From the NCBI RefSeq assembly GCF_003063375.1, contig NZ_NERY01000001.1, forward strand, positions 1,302,001-1,366,000: a stretch of DNA of 64,000 nucleotides, written 5' to 3'. Positions 49,447 to 57,744 of this stretch are shown here, piece after piece (positions within the stretch are counted from its first letter, which is position 1; each line of letters starts with the position of its first letter). Made by a program: the position numbers and the translations under genes. A model generated the notes under the pieces. The model saw nothing but the letters and a program-made list of their open reading frames with translations, made no database searches and had not been told where the DNA came from. The stretch is from Limnohabitans sp. MMS-10A-178. GTDB taxonomy: Bacteria; Pseudomonadota; Gammaproteobacteria; Burkholderiales; Burkholderiaceae_C.

Positions 49447-49962
49447 ATGAATAAATTCAAGATCCGAAAACTTGAAAGAACTGACGCAAAAGAGTTTCAG
49501 CGTTTAAGACTATTCGCACTTCAAAATAATTCAACTTCATTTGGATCTAGTTTTGAAGAAGAAGTCAAAAAATCCCTTGAGCAATTTGAAGCCTTCATTG
49601 AGCCCAAAAGTGAAAGAGTATTTTGGGGCGCATTTGAAAACGATAGGCTCATTGGAATGGTTGGACTTGGACGAGAAGATGGCGTCAAAACTGAACATAA
49701 AGGATTTATACGAAGTATGTTCGTAGATCCATCAGCTAGAAAACTAGGGGTTGCTTCCGAACTTCTTAAAACAGCCATCAATTTTTCCGAAGCGCAAATG
49801 AAATTAGAGCAACTGACTTTGGCTGTGAATTCAACAAATATTGAAGCCATCAATTTATATAAAAAATTCAGATTCATTGAGTATGGAGTTGAGCCCAACG
49901 CTTTAAAGATTGAAGGTAGGTATTTCGCAGAAATGCTGATGTACAGACTTAACGTTCCTTGA
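49447..49962 (+). CDS. GNAT family N-acetyltransferase
   Basis: A 171-residue GCN5-related acetyltransferase. Motif A is SMFVDPSARKLGVASELLKTAI, binding acetyl-CoA (R/Q-x-x-G-x-G/A variant RKLGVA); motif B is LAVNSTNIEAINLYKKFRFIEYG. An RRLF-like N-terminal region (RKLERTDAKEFQRLRLFAL) is typical of small-molecule or drug acetylases. Visibly AT-rich. The substrate is unknown. Box A follows 31 bp after its stop. Confidence 0.9.
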   Translation: MNKFKIRKLERTDAKEFQRLRLFALQNNSTSFGSSFEEEVKKSLEQFEAFIEPKSERVFWGAFENDRLIGMVGLGREDGVKTEHKGFIRSMFVDPSARKLGVASELLKTAINFSEAQMKLEQLTLAVNSTNIEAINLYKKFRFIEYGVEPNALKIEGRYFAEMLMYRLNVP

Positions 49963-49993
49963 GCTTACGCCAACACGATCACTTACAGATTTT

Positions 49994-50083
49994 CAGAACT
50001 TTTGAACAAAGTTTGGGGTCCTGAAGGGTGCAACCCATTTTTACCCGCTGCTAAGAAATCGTTGCGTCAGATTTGGTTTTTAC
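49994..50083 (+). repeat. Cassette-type repeat, box A plus decayed B
   Basis: AGAACTTTTGAACAAAGTTTGG then GGTCCTGAAGGGTG; a decayed B start follows (AAGAAATCGTTGCGTCAG). Part of it is in frame with the next GNAT gene. Confidence 0.85.
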
Positions 50084-50100
50084 AGAATTTGGAGACCTAT

Positions 50101-50670
50101 GTGATCGTCAACATTGAAGAAAAAATCAAAACTTTAGATCAGCACTTGGAGACTGAAAGGCTTCATATAAAGCCACTCAAGGCAAGCGATGCGGTGGCAG
50201 CTTTTCCTAAACTACAAGATGATGATCTGTATCTTTGGATTTCATTGATAAAGCCAAAGAGTGTTAACTCACTCGCTGAGGATTGGCGCAGAATTGAGTC
50301 AAGAACCTCGCCAGATCACAAAGAAATTTGGCTGGCTTGGTTTGTATCTAGCAAGTTTGATAACTCACCATTAGGGTCTATTGATGTCTCCATTGATGAA
50401 GATGGGGTGGCAGTTAACTTTGGTTATTACTTTTTTGTAAGTGAATGGGGTAAAGGTTATGGAACTGAAGCAACATCAGCGGTAATCCAACATTTACAAA
50501 AGCACCAAGTTAAAAAGTTCATCGCAACTGTCACGGTTGGAAATACGGCATCTGTAGCCGTATTAAAAAAACTAGGCTTTGAATTTGTCAGAACGATTCC
50601 AAACAACGACACTTTAAATGGGGTTCTGGTAGACGATGACGAATATGTGCTGCTAACTTCAAGGTGCTAG
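50101..50670 (+). CDS. GNAT family N-acetyltransferase (RimJ/RimL-like)
   Basis: A 189-residue acetyltransferase from GTG at 50101, with GGAG 7 bp upstream. The frame is open from 50002, but its first part (LNKVWGPEG) is translated repeat box A and should be left out. ETERLHIKPLKASDAV is the RimJ-type start; motif A lies in YFFVSEWGKGYGTEATSAVI and motif B in VGNTASVAVLKKLGFEFVR. Its stop overlaps the convergent serine hydrolase by 12 bp. Confidence 0.88.
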   Translation: MIVNIEEKIKTLDQHLETERLHIKPLKASDAVAAFPKLQDDDLYLWISLIKPKSVNSLAEDWRRIESRTSPDHKEIWLAWFVSSKFDNSPLGSIDVSIDEDGVAVNFGYYFFVSEWGKGYGTEATSAVIQHLQKHQVKKFIATVTVGNTASVAVLKKLGFEFVRTIPNNDTLNGVLVDDDEYVLLTSRC

Positions 50671-52194
50671 GTTCCATACAGCAATTGCCAGCATCAATAA
50701 CGAGAAACTGCGGCCAATGATCCTCAACCAGCGATTACCTGCACGCTCAGTGGCTCGCCAAGGCAGCTTTCGACTTTGCCAGACCATGGTGAGCACCAGT
50801 AGGCCAATGATTGCAAAAAAGGTGAGACGACCCTGAGTGCCGATCCACTCCCAGGCTACAAAGTGATAAGCAAAAATGGAGACAACCAGCATTTCCAGCA
50901 AGTTCCAAAACAATTCCGACTTACTGCGCAAGATGGCCGACTGATGCCAGCGCAATAATCTGCCGCGCATTCCTGTAGCAGGCAGTTGGCCCAGGCTAGC
51001 GCCCGGCATTACCAAAGGATGCAATAGGAGAGACACACAAAAGACGATGGATATAACGATGGCGGTCAAATTTACAATGCGCGGATCGTCTTTAATGGGG
51101 AATTTCTGATTCAGAAGATGTAGGCCAATATCGTCCACCCCCTGCGAAACGTTAGACAACACCACAACACCTTTTCCAGATTTGAGGTTGAATCCTGCAA
51201 AGGTTCTAAAGCCACCAGTTCCGCCGTTGTGCCAGTGTATTTCTTCGCCATGTCGCTGTTCGATGAACCATCCAAGGGCTACTGACTGCGTATCGTCAAT
51301 ACGCACCTGCGCTGGGTGGGTTGCACTTACGCCTGCCAGGGTACCTTGCATGTGGGCTTGCAGGAAACGCGCCATATCCCGCGTGCTGGATCGCAGCGCG
51401 CCCGCCCCTGGCATCGAGGGAAGGTCCCAAAGCGGAACAGGTAACAGCGATACGTTGTGTCCTTGAGCCATAAATGGTGCGCGGTCTGTTGAAAGACTGA
51501 TACCCGTAGCGGTCATACCCAAAGGTGCAAGAATGCGAGCATTAACCAAATCGATGTAAGACATTTTTTCTGGGCTTGCAAGGACTTGCCCTAGCAAACC
51601 AACGCCAAGATTGGAGTACGCGACTGGCCGGTCCAATTGCACCTCTAGTGGAAGCTGGCGCACATAGGTCCACATGTCGGCTTCGCTGTAATTGGCATAT
51701 GGATTGCGCAGGGAGCGCACCATGCCCCACAGAAAATTCGCATCTTGCGGAAGCCGTGGCAAGCCCGATGTATGCGTCGCCAATTGCCTAAGCGTGACAG
51801 CACCCACCCCGGGGTTGGCCCATGTGTGTTTGGCACCCATAACTTCGTCGAGACGTGTGTCTAGGCCAATAGCCCCTTGAGCTGCTATTTGCGCCAGCAA
51901 TGTGGACGTAAACACCTTGGTGATCGATCCGATTTCAAACAGGGTATCTGCATCTATCTGTGGGCGCGCTGGATTTCCGGATTGGCCTTTAGATAAGAAA
52001 CGCACAGAGCCATCTGGATCGAGCAACACGACAGCAATGCCTCGTGCAGCGTTCTTGTCAATGCGTTGCTGCAAGATCGTGAGGACCTGATCGTCGGTCG
52101 GGGGCATGGCCTGTGGCGGTGTTTGCGCATGGCTCCAAGTTAGCTCCAAAAGGCAGACCATCAATATGAAAAGTTCACCAAGCTTTATATTCAT
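50659..52194 (-). CDS. Beta-lactamase-like serine hydrolase with C-terminal membrane region
   Basis: About 511 residues from the ATG at 52194 (MNIKLGELF), exported. The class C/penicillin-binding fold (residues about 40-360) has SITK as the SxxK motif, YSNLG as YxN and HNGGTGG in place of KTG, as in esterase/DD-peptidase-like relatives. The C-terminal 140 residues contain four hydrophobic helices. Could be an esterase or peptidase; true beta-lactamase activity is not implied. Higher GC than its neighbours, suggesting a separate origin. Confidence 0.88.
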   Translation of the reverse strand: MNIKLGELFILMVCLLELTWSHAQTPPQAMPPTDDQVLTILQQRIDKNAARGIAVVLLDPDGSVRFLSKGQSGNPARPQIDADTLFEIGSITKVFTSTLLAQIAAQGAIGLDTRLDEVMGAKHTWANPGVGAVTLRQLATHTSGLPRLPQDANFLWGMVRSLRNPYANYSEADMWTYVRQLPLEVQLDRPVAYSNLGVGLLGQVLASPEKMSYIDLVNARILAPLGMTATGISLSTDRAPFMAQGHNVSLLPVPLWDLPSMPGAGALRSSTRDMARFLQAHMQGTLAGVSATHPAQVRIDDTQSVALGWFIEQRHGEEIHWHNGGTGGFRTFAGFNLKSGKGVVVLSNVSQGVDDIGLHLLNQKFPIKDDPRIVNLTAIVISIVFCVSLLLHPLVMPGASLGQLPATGMRGRLLRWHQSAILRSKSELFWNLLEMLVVSIFAYHFVAWEWIGTQGRLTFFAIIGLLVLTMVWQSRKLPWRATERAGNRWLRIIGRSFSLLMLAIAVWNLAP

Positions 52195-52237
52195 TTTTTC
52201 CTGTAGCTTGTAGGTAAAAAGATAGTCTATGTCCGTT

Positions 52238-52276
52238 GTGATCAAGTGGAGATCAGATGTCTTTTAACACTACACA
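52238..52276 (+). repeat. Cassette-type repeat, 3' end of box B
   Basis: GATCAAGTGGAGATCAGATG followed by the degenerate hairpin TGTCTTTTAACACTACA. It lies between the serine hydrolase and the dienelactone-type hydrolase. Confidence 0.8.
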
Positions 52277-52295
52277 CATATCTTTAATCTTGTGA

Positions 52296-53150
52296 CTATT
52301 CCCATTGCTTGCGCAAAGTAAGCAGTAATTGATTCCAAGCTTGTGGACCTGCAATGGGATTGCGTCCAACATGAACCCCTTTACCAGGGTTCACTCCGTT
52401 GGGTACATCGGTGCGAAGTCTGACGGTTCCAACTGGGTTGTCAAAGTCGTGATAACTATCTGGATAAACAAAGTAACTTGCGCCAACATTTTTTGCCAAC
52501 TGAATGCAAGGTCCAGGCGGTGTCCAATCATCTAGTTCTGCCAACATCATCACCAAAGGGATTTGAGGACGAAAATTTTCCTTTAGTGCATCGGAGCAGC
52601 CCGGATAGAAGGTTATAGCTGTGCTGGGCTGAATTTTTCGGGATGTTACTTTTTGCCGATTGGCATCAATACTTCTTAACGCGGTACTTCCACCATGTGA
52701 CCATCCCAGTAATGCGATTTTTGATGTGTCTGCCCATGGTTGTGTTTCTAGCCAAAGTAGAGCTCCATCTACGTCATCTGACCGATGGGATTGTTTAATT
52801 TTTCTAGCACTAAATTTTTGTGAGCATAAACTTGACTCTCCGCGAGAAGAGAAACTGTCAGGAAATAAAATTGAGTAACCATTGGCAGTCATGAGTTGCG
52901 CCATGCCAGCATGTCTGGAATTTAATTTCCCTTTATTGATCCCAGTCGTTGCATAAAGACCACCGCAACCATGAAGTGCAAGAATCACTGGGCGGGGTTG
53001 TGTGCTTGGCAACGCAATTGGATGCAATAGCAATGACTTTATTTGTGTGCCGTCAGTGCTCGAAATGACATGCTGTTCAACTTCTTGCCCAAAGCAGATC
53101 CACGGAAAGTAAAAAATACAAACAAGCCATTTTTTTATAAAGTAAGTCAT
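52296..53150 (-). CDS. Secreted dienelactone-hydrolase-type alpha/beta hydrolase
   Basis: About 284 residues from the ATG at 53150 (MTYFIKKWLV), with a signal peptide ending FGQE. The nucleophile is in LGWSHGG, the acid in AELDDWTPPGP and the histidine in YPDSYHDFDNP, giving a full triad. HGCGGLY provides the oxyanion hole. Cysteines in the mature protein suggest a periplasmic location. The second such hydrolase in the block (the other is at 35067); the two are not close copies. Confidence 0.87.
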   Translation of the reverse strand: MTYFIKKWLVCIFYFPWICFGQEVEQHVISSTDGTQIKSLLLHPIALPSTQPRPVILALHGCGGLYATTGINKGKLNSRHAGMAQLMTANGYSILFPDSFSSRGESSLCSQKFSARKIKQSHRSDDVDGALLWLETQPWADTSKIALLGWSHGGSTALRSIDANRQKVTSRKIQPSTAITFYPGCSDALKENFRPQIPLVMMLAELDDWTPPGPCIQLAKNVGASYFVYPDSYHDFDNPVGTVRLRTDVPNGVNPGKGVHVGRNPIAGPQAWNQLLLTLRKQWE

Positions 53151-53298
53151 AGCTAGGCTGAAGTGGGAATCGATTATCAATAATAATAAATTAATTGAGA
53201 TATTGATGTAATTATTCGCGGAACAAGCTATTCGGTGGCTAAGTTTTCTAAACTACAAGATGATTCATTAGAGAATTTCGCATAACAAGTTCAACTCT

Positions 53299-53769
53299 AT
53301 GACCAAATTACCAGAAAACCTCCTGTCCGAAAGCTGGCATCGTTTTTTTGCTATCACCGCAAACAATGCAGCCTGGGACATGTCTGAATCATTAGAGGAC
53401 GTGCTGAACCATACTGAACTTTTAGATGCGGCACATGCCTCAGCTTGGCATTGGAGAGTTGCTGGTACAACCACCAACCAAATGCGAAGTACCATGCTGT
53501 TGGCCTTGATTCATGCACGAATGGACATGGGCCCAAGTGCTTGGAATTATGCAGAAAGCATGAAAAAGTACTTCACTGAGATAAGTGAAACGCCAGACTG
53601 GGAGTTGGCATTTGTGTATGCCATTCATGCATGGGCTGCGTTGGCTTGCGGCAATCTAGATGAGTACAAAGTTTCGTATCACAAAGCAAGCTTATGTCTA
53701 GATGCAATCAAAGATCCTGAAGACCGTGCAGTGGTACTTAAAACTTTCAGTTTGATTCCAAAGATGTGA
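53299..53769 (+). CDS. Helical protein of unknown function
   Basis: A 156-residue, mostly helical cytoplasmic protein. Repeats of about 36 residues with Ala/Trp/Tyr spacing (AAHASAWHWRVAG, ALIHARMDMGPSAWNYAE, FVYAIHAWAALACGNLDEY) look like tetratricopeptide-type helices. I know such short proteins as conserved hypotheticals without assigned function. AT-rich 118-bp region upstream. A fragment of box B follows its stop. Confidence 0.7.
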   Translation: MTKLPENLLSESWHRFFAITANNAAWDMSESLEDVLNHTELLDAAHASAWHWRVAGTTTNQMRSTMLLALIHARMDMGPSAWNYAESMKKYFTEISETPDWELAFVYAIHAWAALACGNLDEYKVSYHKASLCLDAIKDPEDRAVVLKTFSLIPKM

Positions 53770-53799
53770 GGTTCAAATCTAACAACCCCACGATCACTT

Positions 53800-53820
53800 A
53801 CACAACAGTTGATGGTGGTG
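53800..53820 (+). repeat. Cassette-type repeat, last part of box B only
   Basis: ACACAACAGTTGATGGTGGTG matches the end of box B after the hairpin. A minimal remnant. Confidence 0.55.
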
Positions 53821-53831
53821 AAAGTCAGTTT

Positions 53832-54041
53832 TTAAAAGGTAGTCTGACTTGCACATTTTGCGCAAATGCAAGCCTTGTTTTTTGCCTCTTCCGGCACCCG
53901 ATCAAGAAGCTCTGAAGAGAAAGTTGCAGTCATACACCAGCACCTCTCTGGCGGCTTTCCACTGGCTTTGGAAATCTCCTGAGCACACTGGTTAGGTTCG
54001 CCGCAAATGGGGCACTTTATAGGGTCTATTGCTTTGTTCAA
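53832..54041 (-). CDS. Cysteine-rich CWC family protein
   Basis: A 69-residue protein with eight cysteines in pairs: CPICGEPNQC, CWC in the middle, and CICAKC at the end. This matches the cysteine-rich CWC family, expected to bind zinc or another metal. Function unknown. Overlaps the upstream small membrane protein gene by 4 bp (ATGA). Confidence 0.87.
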   Translation of the reverse strand: MNKAIDPIKCPICGEPNQCAQEISKASGKPPERCWCMTATFSSELLDRVPEEAKNKACICAKCASQTTF

Positions 54042-54247
54042 TGGGCACTACTTTTTGCTGGCCTTGTGCAGAAAATAACTGCTGGAATAGAAATGAAGAA
54101 AGGGTAAAAGGCACCAAGGACAAACCATTCACCCCAAGAGTCATCATTTTTTTTTGCATACCAACCACAATAGAAGGCAGAGAAGACTGCCGAAGTGATC
54201 CATAAAAAGGTTAAGTTGAGGATTGAGTTAATGCTACTTAAAAACAT
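54038..54247 (-). CDS. Small two-helix membrane protein
   Basis: A 69-residue protein with two membrane helices (about residues 8-28 and 42-60) joined by the charged loop YAKKNDDSWGEW. Coupled by overlap to the CWC gene, so the two may act together. The WGEWFVLGAFYPFFISIPAV part resembles small SHOCT-less membrane proteins; no family name is secure. Confidence 0.65.
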   Translation of the reverse strand: MFLSSINSILNLTFLWITSAVFSAFYCGWYAKKNDDSWGEWFVLGAFYPFFISIPAVIFCTRPAKSSAH

Positions 54248-54433
54248 GAGTTTCTCCGGTTGTGGTAATTTTTTTCAGAGTTGACCTTTCGGTAGTTTTA
54301 AATATATGCACTAATCACAGCAAAGCTATACGTATTTGTACATCTATTTGCTTTGGCATTGCCTTTGCCTTTGCCTTTATCGCGCTCGGTTGACCTATCT
54401 CATTGAGACGTACCGTTTGCCCTGATCAGTGAT

Positions 54434-54549
54434 ACAGACTGGCTAAATCGAGGCTGTGAACTCGAAGATCTGCGTAAAGCTACCATCTTCATTCTTGCTT
54501 CATGTGCCTGCGATCATTTGGCGAATGCCGTGAGTCTTGACGCCGTGTC
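54434..54549 (-). pseudogene. Shrunken remnant of a GNAT gene (copy of 56622-57137)
   Basis: The plus-strand sequence nearly repeats the 3' end of the GNAT gene at 56622 (CTAAATCGAGGCTGTGAACT onward), then skips about 60 bp to the part reading GCGATCATTTGGCGAATGCC and stops. At most a fifth of the gene is left. It is followed by box A and the GFA remnant in the same order as in the parent. Confidence 0.88.
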
Positions 54550-54570
54550 TGAAATAAGAACAGATCTTTC

Positions 54571-54592
54571 TAATCATGTTTGGGGTCTAGAA
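54571..54592 (+). repeat. Cassette-type repeat, box A remnant
   Basis: TAATCATGTTTGGGGTCTAG, same as before the intact GFA gene at 57216-57246. Confidence 0.8.
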
Positions 54593-54774
54593 CCAATAAT
54601 CGGATACACATTTACCATCTCGAGGTAAATCATCGAAGGTATCCAAGCCATCAAAGTGATCGATGGGAATGTGGGCAACTGCACTTGGTTCTGAAAGTCT
54701 TAAATTCACTGCCCATCGGGCGGTCCAACTAACTGCCAAGAAACGGAGCCACATAGACAAGTACCTTCAATCAT
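54588..54774 (-). pseudogene. Internally deleted copy of the GFA gene
   Basis: The first and last parts of the GFA gene at 57239 are kept almost unchanged, but roughly 200 bp from the middle are missing, including the CPICGC zinc motif. The junction lies near 54708 (CACTGC next to CCATCGGGCG). With the GNAT remnant it forms a miniature copy of the 56.6-57.6 kb pair. Other parts of the gap 54248-54433 hold no visible gene. Confidence 0.9.
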
Positions 54775-54808
54775 TTTTATCACATGCTCGCAATTCTTTG
54801 TTTGAAAT

Positions 54809-54850
54809 TCTACGTATGCTTAGGAATTGCTGAGTCAGGTTTGTTTGCAG
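54809..54850 (+). repeat. Cassette-type repeat, 5' part of box B
   Basis: TGCTTAGGAATTGCTGAGTC followed by AGGTTTGTTT; the rest of B is missing. Located upstream of the PDZ gene. Confidence 0.75.
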
Positions 54851-54921
54851 CTTAGCAATCGATCTATTGGGAGTGCTCTTGTATGATGCTTTTCATTAGC
54901 CAAAATACTAAAGGTATAGAG

Positions 54922-55296
54922 ATGAAAGTTATCTTTATCAAAAAATTGTTTGCTTTTGCAGTATCTGTTTGCATAGTGTTTTGTTCAACCATTAATCAAG
55001 TTAAGGCTCAGCAGCCTTCAGGCAGGATTGGTTTTAGTTTGAAAGTTCAAGCGGATGGCTTTTTCAATCCTAAGGTCACAAAAGTTATTGTTGATCTTGT
55101 TGAGCCAGAATCACAAGCACAAAAAGCTGGCATGGTTATTGGAGATGAACTGATTAAAGTTGAAGATATAGAAGTGCCTGGCACAGATGCTTCAGTTCTC
55201 AAACCACATATGAAATTTGTTTCAGGCAAACCAAAAAAGCTCGTGCTGCGCAGACCTAATGGGCATACATACGAAGCTACGCTTGTTAAGCCTTGA
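54922..55296 (+). CDS. Small secreted PDZ-domain protein
   Basis: About 124 residues from the ATG at 54922, with AAGG upstream; the frame is open from 54883. A signal peptide ends in VKAQ (about residue 29). The rest is a single PDZ domain: GFSLKVQADG, VEPESQAQKAGMVIGDELIKVEDIEV. PDZ domains bind peptide C-termini; with no protease domain it may be an adaptor. 129 bp upstream of the M50-like peptidase gene, and PDZ domains often assist M50 enzymes, so a link is possible but not shown. Confidence 0.82.
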   Translation: MKVIFIKKLFAFAVSVCIVFCSTINQVKAQQPSGRIGFSLKVQADGFFNPKVTKVIVDLVEPESQAQKAGMVIGDELIKVEDIEVPGTDASVLKPHMKFVSGKPKKLVLRRPNGHTYEATLVKP

Positions 55297-55425
55297 GCAT
55301 TTAAGCTAATATTTGTATACCTTGAGGCCTGTATTCAAAAAGGTCAGTGGACAAATCTACTATGTAACATGAGTCAAAACCTCATATTTGAGCTCTAGTA
55401 TTTTCAAATTTAATTCTTGATTCAA

Positions 55426-56586
55426 ATGCCGCATCTCACATTACCTGTTCCACCACAGACGGAAAAAATTCCTCAGTGGCGCAGTCCCGTGTTTTGGGTT
55501 CAAAGTTTGGTGGGTACCTTATTGGGTGGTGGGCTAATGTATTTGTCAATCTCGGCACTACGCAGTTTGAATGGTTGGGAGACTGCCGTTCTTTGTGCCG
55601 CACTTCCCGTCATGATTTGGGTTCAAATTCTGATTCATGAACTAGGTCACGCCATTGCTGGTTTTTTTTCTGGCCATCGCATGTTGGCCTTTGGTATTGG
55701 GCCAGTTCGTGTATCGCGACAAGGCCAGAATTGGGTGTTCCAGTGGGAAAGCAGCAGGGACGCTATTGCTGGTTTTGTGTTGATGCTGCCCCAACAAGAT
55801 TCGGCTGGCCGATGGCGCCCAACCATTTATTTGCTGGGAGGACCTTTTGCCAACCTTCTATTTGCAGCATTTTGTTTCCAATGGAACGTCTATGATTTTT
55901 ACACTGACGCAGACCTGGTTAATGTTCTATTGCGCATCGCGACTGGCATTGCACTCTTGATTGGAATCGTCAATCTGATCCCCTTCATGGCGGGAGGGTG
56001 GTATTCAGATGGCCGTTATTTACTCAAGCTTTGGCAAAAATCAGGCGAAACGCATGTCCTGATGTTTCTGAGGCAATTGAGTGCGCTCTCTGTGGCAGGT
56101 GTTCGTGCTAGAGACTGGCCTGTGCCTTCTTTCTCTTTCCTTCACCCCCAACATCAACTGCCTCAATCCGTTGTTAATTCACTTGCAGTGTGCTACCTTT
56201 ACAAAGCAATTGACGAACGCAAACCGCATCAACCCGAGGTGTGTGATGCAGCGATCATTTTGGCAAAGAATTTTTGGCTCGGAACTCCGTCGAGTCGTCC
56301 CGTGACGGCCCTCATACTGAGCCGATGGTTAAATGAAGTAGAAGGTGATATTGAAGATTCGCAAGCTTGGGCCAACTTGGCTGAAGGGGGACTGGTAGAT
56401 CAGTCTGCGGAGTTGGCTCTATTAAAGACACAAATTGCCTTGAGACGAGGTGATGAAAATTTGGCACAACGGTATCTTCAAGAGGCAACTACCTTGCGGC
56501 ATCGAGTTCAGCCGGGCGCTTCGCTTGTCATGTTTAACGATGACCTGCAATCGATTCATGCACGACTGAGTGACCTGCCCCCTTGA
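55426..56586 (+). CDS. M50-type membrane metallopeptidase-like protein
   Basis: About 386 residues from the ATG at 55426 (a TTG at 55417 is an alternative). The zinc motif HELGH lies in the second hydrophobic segment, and the family's third ligand region appears as NLIPFMAGGWYSDGRYLL. Four or more membrane helices are followed by a soluble helical C-terminal half. This layout fits M50B-like site-2 proteases or the immunity-type M50 group. The substrate is unknown; the nearby secreted PDZ protein is a candidate partner. Confidence 0.85.
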   Translation: MPHLTLPVPPQTEKIPQWRSPVFWVQSLVGTLLGGGLMYLSISALRSLNGWETAVLCAALPVMIWVQILIHELGHAIAGFFSGHRMLAFGIGPVRVSRQGQNWVFQWESSRDAIAGFVLMLPQQDSAGRWRPTIYLLGGPFANLLFAAFCFQWNVYDFYTDADLVNVLLRIATGIALLIGIVNLIPFMAGGWYSDGRYLLKLWQKSGETHVLMFLRQLSALSVAGVRARDWPVPSFSFLHPQHQLPQSVVNSLAVCYLYKAIDERKPHQPEVCDAAIILAKNFWLGTPSSRPVTALILSRWLNEVEGDIEDSQAWANLAEGGLVDQSAELALLKTQIALRRGDENLAQRYLQEATTLRHRVQPGASLVMFNDDLQSIHARLSDLPP

Positions 56587-56621
56587 GTCATACCCTCTCG
56601 CCTGATAGGTTTACAGACAGG

Positions 56622-57137
56622 CTAAATCGAGGCTGTGAACTCGAAGATCTGCGTAAAGCTACCATCTTCATTCTTGCGTAATGTGCCTCTAACCATACCT
56701 GCTTTAAGTAAAACTCGATGCGAAGCAATGTTCTTTGGTGAGGTGGTTGCGATCATTCGGCCAATGCCGTGTGTCTTGGCGCCGTAGCCGATGAGACCAG
56801 CTAACGCTTCAGTGGCGATACCTTGGCCCCAAAATTGTCGCAGGTAAGCATATTTGCACTCAGCTTCTTCTTGCCCGCCTGGATGAACAATGCCGCAGAA
56901 ACCAATCACACGCGATTCTGATTTCAACTCTACGGCGAACATTCCGTAACCATATTTTTTGTAGTTTCTGTTTGTGACGATCAGCCACTCAGCGCACAAG
57001 TCATCGGTAATGGGTTGACCATCTCCAACCCACTTCATGGCTTCTTTATCGCCGTAGACCGCCTTTAGGCTGGGCAGGTCTGAATGGCGCCAACGGCGCA
57101 CAATTAGGCGATTGGTTTCAAATATGAAATCAATCAA
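56622..57137 (-). CDS. GNAT family N-acetyltransferase (RimJ-like)
   Basis: A 171-residue GNAT protein with the RimJ-type start FETNRLIVRRWRHSDL, motif A in YLRQFWGQGIATEALAGLIGY (QxxGxA) and motif B in SPKNIASHRVLLKAGMV. Probably acetylates a protein N-terminus or small amine. A degenerate copy of its 3' end is at 54434. About 100 bp downstream of the GFA gene on the same strand with box A between them. Confidence 0.9.
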   Translation of the reverse strand: MIDFIFETNRLIVRRWRHSDLPSLKAVYGDKEAMKWVGDGQPITDDLCAEWLIVTNRNYKKYGYGMFAVELKSESRVIGFCGIVHPGGQEEAECKYAYLRQFWGQGIATEALAGLIGYGAKTHGIGRMIATTSPKNIASHRVLLKAGMVRGTLRKNEDGSFTQIFEFTASI

Positions 57138-57215
57138 GGAATGGACCCGTTTCGAAATCTATCATCGTTTCTTCTTATTCAGTGCTGCTTAAAAGTCAGT
57201 CTAAAACAAGAGCCG

Positions 57216-57246
57216 TTCTTTTGAATCATGTTTGGGGTCTAGAACC
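57216..57246 (+). repeat. Cassette-type repeat, box A
   Basis: TTCTTTTGAATCATGTTTGG, then GGTCTAGAACC. The CTA in GTCTAGA supplies the stop codon of the GFA gene on the opposite strand. Confidence 0.85.
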
Positions 57247-57628
57247 AATAATCGGATACACATTTACCATCTCGAGGTAAATCATCGAAAGTATCCAAGC
57301 CATCAAAGTGATCGATGGGAATGTGGGCAACAGCACTTGGTTCTGAAAGTCTTAAATTCACTGCGATGCGTGTGTTACCTGTCTCATCCTTTTGAAGCCC
57401 ACGCCAGAAAGCTATACATCCACAGATTGGGCAGAAGTGAAACTCTAGAGCCTTGCCCCTCACATAAGCTCTTGTTTCGCCCTGCGTTTTAATGTCTTCG
57501 TCAACATAGCCGTATGCCCAAAGGACACCATACCTTCGGCAAGCTGTGCAATTACATGCGGTAGCCCCATCGGGCGTTCCATCTAACTGCCAAGAAACGG
57601 AGCCACATAAACAAGTACCTTCAATCAT
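57239..57628 (-). CDS. GFA family (glutathione-dependent formaldehyde-activating-like) protein
   Basis: About 129 residues from the ATG at 57628. Zinc-binding cysteines are in CLCGSV, CNCTACRR and CPICGC, the normal pattern of the GFA/CENP-V fold. True formaldehyde activation is shown only for Gfa; many homologues have other or unknown roles. The last codon and stop lie in repeat box A, so the end of the protein may have been set by recombination at the repeat. Two decayed relatives lie at 54588 and 59527. Confidence 0.9.
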   Translation of the reverse strand: MIEGTCLCGSVSWQLDGTPDGATACNCTACRRYGVLWAYGYVDEDIKTQGETRAYVRGKALEFHFCPICGCIAFWRGLQKDETGNTRIAVNLRLSEPSAVAHIPIDHFDGLDTFDDLPRDGKCVSDYWF

Positions 57629-57642
57629 TTTTATCACATGCT

Positions 57643-57726
57643 CGCAAATCGTTTAATCAGGTTTTATTTCAGTACTGGCTTCGTGCTACTGGGTTGAAGT
57701 GGAGATCTGGTATCGCTCATAACGGC
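57643..57726 (+). repeat. Cassette-type repeat, diverged box B
   Basis: AATCGTTTAATCAGGTTTTA, TTTCAGTACTGGCTTCGTGC and GAAGTGGAGATCTGGTATCG; the hairpin has decayed. Upstream of the GFA gene. Confidence 0.75.
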
Positions 57727-57744
57727 TGATTGCGGTCAAAAAAA

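Noticed and set aside
50659-52194. True class C beta-lactamase resistance gene
   Set aside because: SxxK and YxN are present, but the KTG box is replaced by HNGG and a membrane region follows, which points to an esterase or peptidase-like relative.
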